Below, piece after piece: positions 52,784 through 61,031 of a DNA stretch of 64,000 nt. The DNA comes from Ferruginibacter paludis (lineage in GTDB: Bacteria > Bacteroidota > Bacteroidia > Chitinophagales > Chitinophagaceae): the NCBI RefSeq assembly GCF_030409685.1, contig NZ_JAUFQJ010000006.1, positions 496,001 through 560,000 on the forward strand, in the 5' to 3' direction. A program made the translations under genes and the position numbers. The stretch's first letter is position 1. Each line of letters opens with the position of its first letter. Below the pieces are notes generated by a model. The model was not told where the DNA came from and ran no database searches. It was given only the letters and a program-made list of their open reading frames with translations.

Positions 52784-53911
52784 TTATTTTATTTTTACCG
52801 GTACGCCGTTATATAATTTACCTTCGGCCGATACAATAAAGGGTTCGTTTTTTGCCAGGCCCGACAATACTTCTACCTGGTCGCCAGATACAGGGCCTAA
52901 GCGCAGCCAGCGCATTACAGCGGTGTTTTGTGAACTAACCGTATATACGCCGGTTAACTGATCCCTGTTGATGAGGGCTTTAACCGGGATCATCACATTG
53001 GCTGAATCACTTGCTTTGGCACCGGCGTTGTTTTTGGCTACCAGCTGAATGTGTACATACATGCCCGCATACAATTGCTTGCTATCTGCTGAAGGCACGG
53101 CTATTTTAACGATGTATTGTCCGCCGGTAAATTGTGATGACGGGTTTACCTGGGTTACTTTTCCTGTTATCTTTTTATTGGCTGATTCAATAGTCATCGT
53201 GGCGTCATCACCTGTTTTAACGGATGCAATCTGGCTTTCCGGTATGGATGCGCTTACCTGTAAACTGCCCTCCTGCTCAATGGTTAATACCGGCATCCCG
53301 GGTGTGGCCATGCTGCCTGCTTCTGCCAATTTTTGTGTAACGGTTCCTGAAAAAGGCGCCACCACCGTAGTATAGGCAAGCTGAGACGTTACCTCGCTGC
53401 GCATGGCACGGGCGGCGGCTACGTTTGCTTTAGCCGATTGGTATTGCAACGTCATGGCGTCCAGTTCTTTTGCCGAAGCGCTCTGCTGTTTAAATAACGC
53501 AGTGTACCGGTCATAGTCTTTTTGCGCACTTTGCAAGGCTGCATCTGCCTGTGCAATCATAGCGTCTGTTTGTGCTTTTTTCGCCTGCACATCACTGCTG
53601 TTAACACTAAACAATACCTGGCCAGCCCTTACTTTGTCACCTGCTTTTACCTGTATGGACGTGATATAGCCCATTACCCTGGTACTGATATTGGCAGAAC
53701 GGATGGCCTCTACCTGGCCGCTGGCTTCAATCATACCCGCTGCTGCCGTGCCACCTGCGTTGCTTATCTGCACTACTACCGGCGCTTCCTGTTGAATGGG
53801 CTGCTTTGTTTCGTTACCGGAACACGCCGCAAGCGATACAGAAAATAATACAGCTCCCGTTTTAAACTGCTTTGAAAATAACATACGATCTTTTTTTATA
53901 GTGAATATCAT
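52784..53911 (-). CDS. RND efflux periplasmic adaptor (membrane fusion) lipoprotein
   Basis: The 375-residue protein has a lipoprotein signal ending SVSLAAC, a barrel-sandwich domain (SANISTRVMGYITSIQVKAG and the matching TVVAPFSGTVTQKLAEAG), a helical hairpin between (about 100-165), and a beta-barrel with GMYVHIQL. The start ATG 53911 overlaps the tolC stop as ATGA, so translation is coupled; Met at 53884 is an alternative giving a shorter signal. It links the pump to the TolC channel. Confidence 0.94.
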   Translation of the reverse strand: MIFTIKKDRMLFSKQFKTGAVLFSVSLAACSGNETKQPIQQEAPVVVQISNAGGTAAAGMIEASGQVEAIRSANISTRVMGYITSIQVKAGDKVRAGQVLFSVNSSDVQAKKAQTDAMIAQADAALQSAQKDYDRYTALFKQQSASAKELDAMTLQYQSAKANVAAARAMRSEVTSQLAYTTVVAPFSGTVTQKLAEAGSMATPGMPVLTIEQEGSLQVSASIPESQIASVKTGDDATMTIESANKKITGKVTQVNPSSQFTGGQYIVKIAVPSADSKQLYAGMYVHIQLVAKNNAGAKASDSANVMIPVKALINRDQLTGVYTVSSQNTAVMRWLRLGPVSGDQVEVLSGLAKNEPFIVSAEGKLYNGVPVKIK

Positions 53912-55242
53912 TTTGTGATAGTTAAAAAATGTAAATAACTGATGGCTGATTTTTTCATAAATACAGCCTGCGCATAGCCCATTTTCTGCTGCGATAACTG
54001 CGTTTGTGCCTGTAACACATCGGTGGTATTAATCAATCCCTGCGTGTACCTGTTCTGCACAATGCGCAGTGCTTCTGAGGCTGATTCCACTGCCAGCGAT
54101 TGTTGTGTAACGCGGTAAATATTATCTGCTATCTGGCGGTTGACCTTGCGGATTTCCGTGGCCGTTTGCTCTATATTATCCTGCAACTGTTGCTGCAGTT
54201 TATTTTTCTCCAGCATCTGCGTAGCCATTTTATTTTTTGCCTCGTTGCCTTTAAAAATATCCCATGAAAGCTGCACCCCTGCCATGTAGGCATTGGCACC
54301 AAAGCCAAATAATTTTTTATCGTTGAACTGGTAATTGGCGAAGCCATTGATCTTTGGCAACATGGACATTTTGGTGCTTTTTATAGAGAGATCATACGCA
54401 TCCACCGCGGTTTTCATGGCTTTAAAATCCGCCCTGTCAACAGGCGCTGAATCAGTTACTGCAACTACGGTATCCATGGCAACGGGTACTGTTTTATACA
54501 CCAGTCCTTTGGGTGCATTCATCAATAATCCAAGCTGGTCGGATAGGGTAACGACCTGGGACTTCGCTTCTGCCAAACCCGTTTCAGCTGCCTTAACCTG
54601 TACGGCCACATTTAATACATCTGATTTCTGTAACAATCCCTGCTGGTAACGGTCATTGGTAAACCTATAGATATCTTTTACTGTTTTTAATGCCTCTTCC
54701 AGTACGCCCACTACTTCATAACTAAATTCCAGTTGCAGGTAAGCATTGGTCACCTGCAATTCGACGGCTTCTGCGGTTCGTTGCGTGGTAAAGGCATATA
54801 CGGCTGTTTGCTTTGCGGCAGCCTTACGCATGTAGGCCTGGTCTGGGTTATACAAAGGCTGTTGCACACTTAGTTGCGTAAGCACATTGCCGGTTGCACC
54901 AGGTTTGTTAAGTATTGCGGGATTAAAATCTGCCTGCTGCACCTTAGCTTGTTGCAGCTTAAAACCAAAAGCGCTCAGCGGCTGGTTGGTGGTAAAACCG
55001 GTATAGGACAAATTTACCTGCGGCAGAAATATAGCGTCTGTTTGTTTAAACTGCGACTGTGCTATTTGCTCATCTTTTTTGGCAAGTCCTATTTGCCTGT
55101 TTTGTTCCATGGCCATTTTTACTGCGTCGGCCAACACCAATTGGCGCACGCTGTCCTGTGCCCGCGCCGTGAAGGAGCATATCGCAAAAAAAATGACGGC
55201 GCTTATTTTAAATTGCACCGTTACCCAATATTGATTCATCAT
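53908..55242 (-). CDS. TolC family outer-membrane efflux protein
   Basis: About 444 residues from ATG 55242 (MMNQYWVTVQFKISAVIFFA, a signal peptide). Two outer-membrane-efflux repeats follow: LADAVKMAMEQNRQIGLAKK with NLSYTGF, and the long helices ending RIVQNRYTQGLINTTDVLQA. The open frame reaches 55365, but the promoter (-7 element at 55261-55268) lies inside that stretch, so the longer start is excluded. It is first in the operon tolC, adaptor, pump, PII-like, DUF2892. Confidence 0.94.
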   Translation of the reverse strand: MMNQYWVTVQFKISAVIFFAICSFTARAQDSVRQLVLADAVKMAMEQNRQIGLAKKDEQIAQSQFKQTDAIFLPQVNLSYTGFTTNQPLSAFGFKLQQAKVQQADFNPAILNKPGATGNVLTQLSVQQPLYNPDQAYMRKAAAKQTAVYAFTTQRTAEAVELQVTNAYLQLEFSYEVVGVLEEALKTVKDIYRFTNDRYQQGLLQKSDVLNVAVQVKAAETGLAEAKSQVVTLSDQLGLLMNAPKGLVYKTVPVAMDTVVAVTDSAPVDRADFKAMKTAVDAYDLSIKSTKMSMLPKINGFANYQFNDKKLFGFGANAYMAGVQLSWDIFKGNEAKNKMATQMLEKNKLQQQLQDNIEQTATEIRKVNRQIADNIYRVTQQSLAVESASEALRIVQNRYTQGLINTTDVLQAQTQLSQQKMGYAQAVFMKKSAISYLHFLTITK

Positions 55243-55260
55243 GCTAATAATTTGTAACGG

Positions 55261-55305
55261 CAAAACTATCTCCGCTACCGCCATTGTACGGTAACATTTG
55301 TAACA
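55261..55305 (-). promoter_or_regulatory. TGTAAC-box promoter of the tolC-RND operon (site 8a)
   Basis: On the minus strand TGTTAC-AAAT-GTTACC (55290-55305) and an exact -7 element TAGTTTTG (55261-55268) have the same 36.5-bp geometry as the other seven sites. The predicted start is near 55254, 12 bases before ATG 55242. Confidence 0.68.
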
Positions 55306-55313
55306 CTTTGTTT

Positions 55314-55329
55314 TGTAACCTTTGTTACA
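55314..55329. promoter_or_regulatory. Second, perfect TGTAAC box upstream of tolC (site 8b)
   Basis: TGTAAC-CTTT-GTTACA, with the symmetry continuing three more bases on each side. Its centre is 24 bp upstream of the centre of site 8a. It could bind a second dimer at the tolC promoter or serve the divergent DsrE-Crp pair, whose first start is about 190 bp away. Confidence 0.65.
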
Positions 55330-55516
55330 AAATGATCCTGATACCAATCTTAGATTGCGCATCATTTATCGTTGATGAATTGCCCATTAAAAAAATGGTT
55401 CTGTAAAAACATGGATTACACTTATCTTTAAATCATCGTTTAGCCATGTTTGATAAAAACATTTCGGCGAAAATCATCAAACAACAATCTGCACACCATT
55501 TAAATTTAAACCACAC

Positions 55517-55933
55517 ATGTACAAAAAAACGATCGCCCTTTTTATCATTGCCATCAGCCTTTGTATTTACAGTACCGCACAGGTTAAACACCATGTAATC
55601 ATTCAACTCACCAGCAACGACACGGCCGTATGGCATGGCTTAATGAATAACATTAAACATTTGCACGAAACCTGGGGTAACACTGTACAGATAGAAGTGG
55701 TGGCGCATGGCCCCGGAATAGAGATGCTGATGAAAGGCAAAACAACACAGCAACAGGGAATAACAACCCTTAAAAATACCGGGATAGTATTTGACGCCTG
55801 TATGAATACCATGAAGGCAAAAAATTTAACCAAAGACGATATTATTGCTGATGCGGGCTTTGTGCCCTCGGGCGTGGTGGAAGTGGTAACAAAACAGGAA
55901 GAAGGCTGGAGTTATTTAAAAACCGGATTTTAG
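55517..55933 (+). CDS. Exported DsrE-family protein
   Basis: The 138-residue protein has a signal peptide (MYKKTIALFIIAISLCIYST) and a DsrE/F-like fold: HHVIIQLTSNDTAVWHGLMN, VQIEVVAHGPGIEMLMKG, and the conserved Cys in GIVFDACMNTMKAKN. Exported DsrE proteins are common in Bacteroidota and are thought to handle periplasmic sulfur, without firm proof. It lies 41 bases before the Crp/Fnr regulator gene, probably in one transcript. Confidence 0.9.
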   Translation: MYKKTIALFIIAISLCIYSTAQVKHHVIIQLTSNDTAVWHGLMNNIKHLHETWGNTVQIEVVAHGPGIEMLMKGKTTQQQGITTLKNTGIVFDACMNTMKAKNLTKDDIIADAGFVPSGVVEVVTKQEEGWSYLKTGF

Positions 55934-55974
55934 ATTTACTGAACGGTATTGGCATTTTACTTTTAAACTACTGT

Positions 55975-56604
55975 ATGAACTTAGATAATTTACAGCATGT
56001 GTTTGAGCCAAAGCTGGTAACAGAAATGCAGCAGTTTGGCACCTGGCAAAGTTTTAAAGAGGGTGATCTGATAATGGATTACGGCAAGTATATCCGTATG
56101 ATGCCGGTGATATTAAAGGGCACCGTTAAAGTGCTTCGTATGGATGAGAACGGCAATGAAATTTTACTCTATTATTTATCCAGCAATGAAAGTTGTTCGA
56201 TGGCCTACAGTTGTTGTGTGGAAGCAAAAAAAAGTGAAGTAAGGGCCATCGCAGAAGATGATGTGGAACTGATTGCCATCCCTCATGTAAAATTAGATGA
56301 CTGGCTTTGCCAATATACGTCCTGGCGAAATTATATTATGCGGGGTTTTAATGAACGTTTTATTGAATTGCTAAAATCAATTGAAAGCATTGCGTTTCAT
56401 AAACTGGACGACCGGCTGGTGGCTTATTTAAAAGACAAGCAGCGCCTCACCGGATCCAGTGTAATCAAGGCTTCGCATTATTTAATTGCGGATGAGCTGG
56501 CTACTTCACGAGTAGTTATATCCCGTTTGTTGAAGCAACTGGAAAACAGTAAAAAAATTATTTTGTACAGGAATGAGATAAAGTTGTTGCCGGCTTTTGG
56601 TTGA
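55975..56604 (+). CDS. Crp/Fnr family regulator with Cys cluster, candidate master of the sulfur regulon
   Basis: The 209-residue protein has a beta-roll sensor domain (about 15-115) and an HTH (about 168-190, YLIADELATSRVVISRLLKQ). The sensor loop reads NESCSMAYSCCVEAKKSEVR, giving C74, C80 and C81, plus C112 in the dimer helix. This replaces the cAMP pocket and suits thiol, persulfide or metal sensing. The gene follows the exported DsrE by 41 bases. Its place beside eight promoters with a Crp-type dyad makes it the likely regulator, as inference. Confidence 0.9.
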   Translation: MNLDNLQHVFEPKLVTEMQQFGTWQSFKEGDLIMDYGKYIRMMPVILKGTVKVLRMDENGNEILLYYLSSNESCSMAYSCCVEAKKSEVRAIAEDDVELIAIPHVKLDDWLCQYTSWRNYIMRGFNERFIELLKSIESIAFHKLDDRLVAYLKDKQRLTGSSVIKASHYLIADELATSRVVISRLLKQLENSKKIILYRNEIKLLPAFG

Positions 56605-56699
56605 GGCTGCATCAAGGCAAATTGGATTGTGATATTTTGAGTACATAAATTAATTACAGCAAACTACGGAGCGGTTACCTGTTGCCATGAATATTTAAT

Positions 56700-56749
56700 G
56701 TACAAGAGTGCGACGCCAATGCAGCCGATAGCAGTACTTTAGCCGGGTT
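56700..56749 (+). repeat. Dispersed 50-bp repeat, copy 2
   Basis: The first 22 bases equal 25517-25538 exactly and the rest is diverged (ending AGCCGGG). It lies between the Crp/Fnr stop and the convergent MFS stop. In both copies the element is intergenic and on the plus strand. Confidence 0.75.
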
Positions 56750-56761
56750 CATAATCAATTA

Positions 56762-58147
56762 TTATTTTACCAAACGCTGCTCCAGTTCTTCCAGCGATAC
56801 GCCCTTTGTTTCGGGTACTTTAGTCAAAACCCAAACCAGTTGGAGTGCCATCATGAATGCAAAGAACGCAAAGATGGGCCAGGGGTTGTCTTTGAAAATC
56901 CCATTGTCCTTGTCCAGGAATAAAGGCGTAATTAATGTGATGATAGCCGCAAAAACCCAGTGTACACTGGCCCCGAACGATTGTCCGCTTGCCCGTACTT
57001 TGTTGGGAAATATTTCAGAAATGAAAACCCAGATTACAGCGCCCTGCCCTACTGCGTGCGATGCGATAAACAACAATAAAAACGACAACAGGAAACCTGC
57101 ACCAGCACCTGCATAAAAGGCCCATGCCACCAACGACAGGCTGATGATATAACCAAAGGAGCCAATCAGCAGTAAGGTTTTTCTGCCGACACGATCAATT
57201 AAATATAAACCAACAAACGTAAACAGCAGGTTCACCGCACCGATTGAAATGGAATTGAACAAAGAATCTTTTGCCGCCAGCCCTGCCCTTTCAAGGATCT
57301 CCGGGGCATAATATAAAATAAAATTGATGCCAGACCACTGGTTGAAAAATGCCACCATAAATGCCAGCCATATTACGACTGAATATTTTGAACTGAAAAA
57401 CTGAGAAGAGATACCCGACTTCGTTTCATGCAGGTCAGCGGCCTGGATGGCAGCCATTGCTTCATCCACGTTGCTGATACCAAGGCGCAACATCACATCT
57501 TTTGCTGCAGGTAAATCTTTTTTTATAGAGAGCAGCCAGCGGGGACTTTCAGGAATGCGAAAAACCATTACCGTGTAAATCAATGCAGGTACAGCCATGA
57601 TGCCCAGCATCCAGCGCCAGTCGTTGGCGCCGCCCATGCCTTTAAAAAAATAATTGGATAAGAAGGCGATCAATATACCGAACACGATATTAAACTGGTA
57701 CATGGCCCCCAAACGGCCTCTTGTTTTTGGTGTAGAGATTTCTGAAATATACGTTGGTGCGGCAACGGATGAAATGCCAATGCCCAGTCCGCCAATGAAA
57801 CGAAAAAAAGAAAACATATAAGGGCCCTGTGCCAACGCAGAGCCAATAGCAGACACACTAAACAAAATACCGATCCATAACAATACTTTTTTTCTGCCAT
57901 ACAATTGGGTGGGAATGCCGCCAAACACGGAGCCAACAACCGTGCCCCATAAAGCCATCGACATAATAAAGAAACCATGAAACCAGGGAGAAGTGTGCCA
58001 GAGCTCTTTAATAGGCAGGTTGGCACCAGAAATTACGACGGTGTCAAACCCAAAAATAAAACCGGCAAGTGCCGCAATTAAAGAAATAACAAAAAGATTG
58101 TAGCCGCCTTTTACCGGCTGGCCGTTAGTAGTATCGATGGCTTGCAT
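56762..58147 (-). CDS. Sugar porter family MFS transporter
   Basis: The 461-residue protein has 12 helices and the sugar porter motifs GFIFGFDTVVISGANLPI, GRKKVLLWIG after helix 2, GGLGIGISSVAAPTYISEIS, PESPRWLLSIKK, a second DRVGRKTLLLIGS, and PETKGVSLEELEQ at the C-terminus. It resembles proton-coupled xylose or glucose importers such as XylE. It has no sugar genes beside it. It is convergent with the Crp/Fnr gene. Confidence 0.95.
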   Translation of the reverse strand: MQAIDTTNGQPVKGGYNLFVISLIAALAGFIFGFDTVVISGANLPIKELWHTSPWFHGFFIMSMALWGTVVGSVFGGIPTQLYGRKKVLLWIGILFSVSAIGSALAQGPYMFSFFRFIGGLGIGISSVAAPTYISEISTPKTRGRLGAMYQFNIVFGILIAFLSNYFFKGMGGANDWRWMLGIMAVPALIYTVMVFRIPESPRWLLSIKKDLPAAKDVMLRLGISNVDEAMAAIQAADLHETKSGISSQFFSSKYSVVIWLAFMVAFFNQWSGINFILYYAPEILERAGLAAKDSLFNSISIGAVNLLFTFVGLYLIDRVGRKTLLLIGSFGYIISLSLVAWAFYAGAGAGFLLSFLLLFIASHAVGQGAVIWVFISEIFPNKVRASGQSFGASVHWVFAAIITLITPLFLDKDNGIFKDNPWPIFAFFAFMMALQLVWVLTKVPETKGVSLEELEQRLVK

Positions 58148-58344
58148 TTTTTTATGGTTAAATTAAGCAATGGTTTATTTGTTGAAGTTGATGAAAAATT
58201 TTACATTTTCCGTATTTTATTTTTTGAGAGATAAGTGATGGCTGTAGTTACGACTGCTGGAGTGGTGCTGCAATTTTTGCAGTCATATTTATTGTGACAA
58301 CAGTATTGATTTGTAAAAAGATATGAATAAATCTAGCACTACCT

Positions 58345-58383
58345 TCGAACAACTTATACCTTATCACTTACAATTTATAACTC
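58345..58383. repeat. TTATAACTC/TTATCACTTA-type degenerate spacer repeat
   Basis: AACTTATACC, TTATCACTTA and TTTATAACTC are related imperfect units, complementary to those at 59453 and 60630. They lie just past the hypE stop. Confidence 0.45.
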
Positions 58384-58385
58384 CC

Positions 58386-59444
58386 CTAACATATTCTCGG
58401 TAACTGTTCTCCCGGCAGCATGCTTACCACACGACTACCGCCGATACTGCTTTTTAAAATGACTTGTTTTGGATGCTGATCAGTTATTTCTCCGATTGTA
58501 GTTGCATTTGCTCCGAAAGGTAATTGCTTTAATGCTGTTACAAAATCATCCGCAACATCAACTGCAACTATCGCTATAAAAATACCCTCATTGGCCACAT
58601 ACAGCGGGTCAAGGCCTAAAATTTCGCAGGCGCTGCTTACTCCTTCGTCTACCGGTAATTTATTTTGCAGGATATTTACCCCGGTATTGCTATCCTTTGC
58701 GATTTCGTTCAACACAGTTGCAACGCCACCCCTTGTCGGGTCTCTTAAAAAATGTATTTGTTGGCCGAACTTATCAAGCAATGCAATTACGGTATGATTG
58801 AGGTTGGCCGTGTCACTGATGATATCACTTTCAAATTCAAGTCCCTGGCGCAGGCTCATAATGGCTACACCATGCGAAGCAATATTGCCGCTGATAATTA
58901 TTTTATCGCCCTTTTTAATATTGCTGACATGGATGCTGGCTTCAGGATGTAAAAAACCGATGCCGCTGGTATTGATAAAAATGCCATCGCCTTTTCCTTT
59001 CTCCACCACTTTTGTATCGCCGGTAACAATATGCACATTGGCATCGCTGGCGGCCTGTTGAATGCTGTTGAGAATTTTCCAGAAATCGGTCATGGGTAGC
59101 CCTTCTTCAATGATAAAAGAAAGAGATAAATATTTTGCTGCGGCACCACACATGGCTAAATCATTGACTGTTCCGTTAATGGCCAGCTCGCCGATATTTC
59201 CACCCGGAAAAAAAATGGGCGATACTACATAACTGTCCGCTGAAAAGGCAATTTTTCCATTGGCTTCAAACACTGCTCCATCGTGCTTTTCATCCAGCAA
59301 GGGATTGGCCAGTAAAGCAAATACACCGCTGTTTAATAACTGGTGGGTTAATATACCACCGCTGCCATGCCCCAGTGTGATTACATCAAAATCAAATTTG
59401 GGCATCGGGCATTGCAATTCCATTTTTATTTTTTTTTCGGACAC
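58386..59444 (-). CDS. hypE: Hydrogenase maturation protein HypE
   Basis: The 352-residue protein belongs to the PurM-like ATP-binding family: ITLGHGSGGILTHQLLNSGV, FSADSYVVSPIFFPGGNIGE, VTGDTKVVEKGKGDGIFIN and HFLRDPTRGGVATVLNEIAK. It ends LPRIC with the C-terminal Cys that is carbamoylated by HypF and dehydrated to thiocyanate, the source of the CN ligand of [NiFe]-hydrogenase. Last gene of the hypF-hypC-hypD-hypE unit. Confidence 0.97.
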   Translation of the reverse strand: MSEKKIKMELQCPMPKFDFDVITLGHGSGGILTHQLLNSGVFALLANPLLDEKHDGAVFEANGKIAFSADSYVVSPIFFPGGNIGELAINGTVNDLAMCGAAAKYLSLSFIIEEGLPMTDFWKILNSIQQAASDANVHIVTGDTKVVEKGKGDGIFINTSGIGFLHPEASIHVSNIKKGDKIIISGNIASHGVAIMSLRQGLEFESDIISDTANLNHTVIALLDKFGQQIHFLRDPTRGGVATVLNEIAKDSNTGVNILQNKLPVDEGVSSACEILGLDPLYVANEGIFIAIVAVDVADDFVTALKQLPFGANATTIGEITDQHPKQVILKSSIGGSRVVSMLPGEQLPRIC

Positions 59445-59452
59445 GCTTTCTT

Positions 59453-59487
59453 AGTTATGAGTTATAAGTGATGAGTTATGAGTTGCT
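59453..59487. repeat. ATGAGTTATAAGTG-type degenerate spacer repeat
   Basis: TTATGAGTTATAAGTGATG and ATGAGTTATGAGTTGC are related imperfect units filling the hypD-hypE gap. A similar piece (TATGAGTTGTTCGTG, TTATAAGTTGTGG) lies in the hypC-hypD gap at 60630-60658. Confidence 0.6.
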
Positions 59488-59521
59488 TTGCGCCTGGTGA
59501 AGCTTACTTCTTTTTTCTGTT

Positions 59522-60622
59522 TTATGCCTCAGCATACTCCGCTTGTGAAAAATGGAAGTAGGCGGCGCAGGCTCCTTCGCTGCTTACCATCGGTGCGCCC
59601 AGCGGATGCAATGGGTTACACTTTTTGCCGAACTGCGGGCACTGATGTGGCTTTTTAATTCCCCGCAATATATCGCCGGCAATACATTCCTTACTTTCTG
59701 TTGCCGCCTCAATCTGAACGTTGAATTTTTTATTGGCATCATACGCCGCAAACTCTTTGCGCAATTCATACCCGCTGAGCGATATCTCACCAATGCCCCG
59801 CCACTCCCGGTTGCTCACTTCAAATACATCGGCTATTATTTTCCTTGCGGAAGGATTACCATTTTCCGGTACCACCCTTGCATATTGATTTTCTAATTTT
59901 GCCACCCCATTTTCCAGTTGCTTTACCAGCATTAAAATACCCTGCAATAAATCCACCGGCTCAAAGCCGGTGACTACCATAGGCAAAGTATATTTTTCTA
60001 CCAAAGGATAATATTCTTCCAGTCCCATAATGGCACATACATGCCCTGCGGCTAAAAATCCCTGCACTACATTGTCTTCATCGCTGATGATGGCCTCCAT
60101 AGCAGGCGGTACCAATACATGCGATGTGAGTATGGAATAGTTAGTAATCCCCGCTCTTTGTGCATGAAGTACCGACAATGCATTAGCAGGCGCCGTGGTT
60201 TCAAATCCCACTGCAAAAAAAACGACTTCTTTGTCAGGATTTTGTTCTGCAATTTTAACAGCTTCCAGGGGGGAGTACAAGATGCGGACATCGGCGCCAT
60301 TGGCTTTTGCTTCCAGCAAACTTTGTTTGCTTCCGGGCACCCGTATCATATCACCAAAAGAACAGAGGATCACTTTTTTTTCCTCCGCCAGGTACACCGC
60401 TTTGTCAATCAGGTTCAATGGTGTTACGCACACCGGGCAGCCGGGGCCATGTACCATTTGTATGTTTTCAGGCAACAAGGTTAACAAACCATTCTTCACC
60501 AGGCTGTGTGTTTGCCCGCCACAAATTTCCATAATGGTCCATTTCTTTGTGACGATCTTTTTGATTTCGGCCAGGTATTGTTCCGCTACCCCGGCGTCCC
60601 TGTATTCTTCTAAATATTTCAT
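59522..60622 (-). CDS. hypD: Hydrogenase maturation protein HypD
   Basis: The 366-residue protein carries the conserved Cys blocks [31 protein letters not shown] and the C-terminal 4Fe-4S cluster Cys ([40 protein letters not shown]). HypD with HypC holds the Fe(CN)2CO unit during assembly of [NiFe]-hydrogenase. The length is normal. It lies between hypC and hypE with short repeat-filled gaps. Confidence 0.97.
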   Translation of the reverse strand: MKYLEEYRDAGVAEQYLAEIKKIVTKKWTIMEICGGQTHSLVKNGLLTLLPENIQMVHGPGCPVCVTPLNLIDKAVYLAEEKKVILCSFGDMIRVPGSKQSLLEAKANGADVRILYSPLEAVKIAEQNPDKEVVFFAVGFETTAPANALSVLHAQRAGITNYSILTSHVLVPPAMEAIISDEDNVVQGFLAAGHVCAIMGLEEYYPLVEKYTLPMVVTGFEPVDLLQGILMLVKQLENGVAKLENQYARVVPENGNPSARKIIADVFEVSNREWRGIGEISLSGYELRKEFAAYDANKKFNVQIEAATESKECIAGDILRGIKKPHQCPQFGKKCNPLHPLGAPMVSSEGACAAYFHFSQAEYAEA

Positions 60623-60629
60623 GGCGTGC

Positions 60630-60658
60630 TATTATGAGTTGTTCGTGTTATAAGTTGT
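60630..60658. repeat. Short spacer repeat between hypC and hypD
   Basis: TTATGAGTTGTTCGTG and TTATAAGTTGTGG resemble the units at 59453-59487. Confidence 0.45.
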
Positions 60659-60713
60659 GGAAGCGAAATAAAGTAATGCGGGCTCTGAATTGCATGTATA
60701 AAAAGATTCGTAG

Positions 60714-60983
60714 TTAGTTGCTTCTGTCTACCTGCGTGTGCTCAATCAGTTCATCAATTTCGCCGTTCTCTTTCAGGTATTGAAATGTTTTGGCCGCCTC
60801 TGCTTCGTTTACAATGCCTCTGGCTACACCTACGTGTACCAGTACATAGTCGCCCACTTTTACGGCGGGTACCATTTCAAGACTTGCCTCTTTTACAATA
60901 GTTCCAAATACAACTTTGGCCATACGCACGGTATCGTTATATTGTAATTCTATCGCCTTAATTTTTGGAATTGCTAAGCACAT
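60714..60983 (-). CDS. hypC: Hydrogenase maturation chaperone HypC
   Basis: The 89-residue protein begins MCLAIPKIKAIE with the essential Cys2, followed by GTIVKEASLEMVPAVKVGDY and VLVHVGVARGIVNEAEAAKT, the OB-fold of HypC/HupF. It binds the iron-ligand precursor with HypD. It starts 48 bases after the hypF stop. Confidence 0.96.
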   Translation of the reverse strand: MCLAIPKIKAIELQYNDTVRMAKVVFGTIVKEASLEMVPAVKVGDYVLVHVGVARGIVNEAEAAKTFQYLKENGEIDELIEHTQVDRSN

Positions 60984-61031
60984 AATTGAAGTGTTATCAG
61001 TTTAAAATATTTTCTTAACCGCATTTTATTG

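Noticed and set aside
55243..55365. 41-residue extension of the TolC protein
   Set aside because: The promoter element and operator box lie inside it, so it is not transcribed from the predicted start.
55386..55430. Possible TGTAAC box and TATCTTTA element for the exported DsrE gene
   Set aside because: The -7-like element is fair, but the 16 bases at the correct distance (ATTAAA-AAAA-TGGTTC) do not form the dyad.
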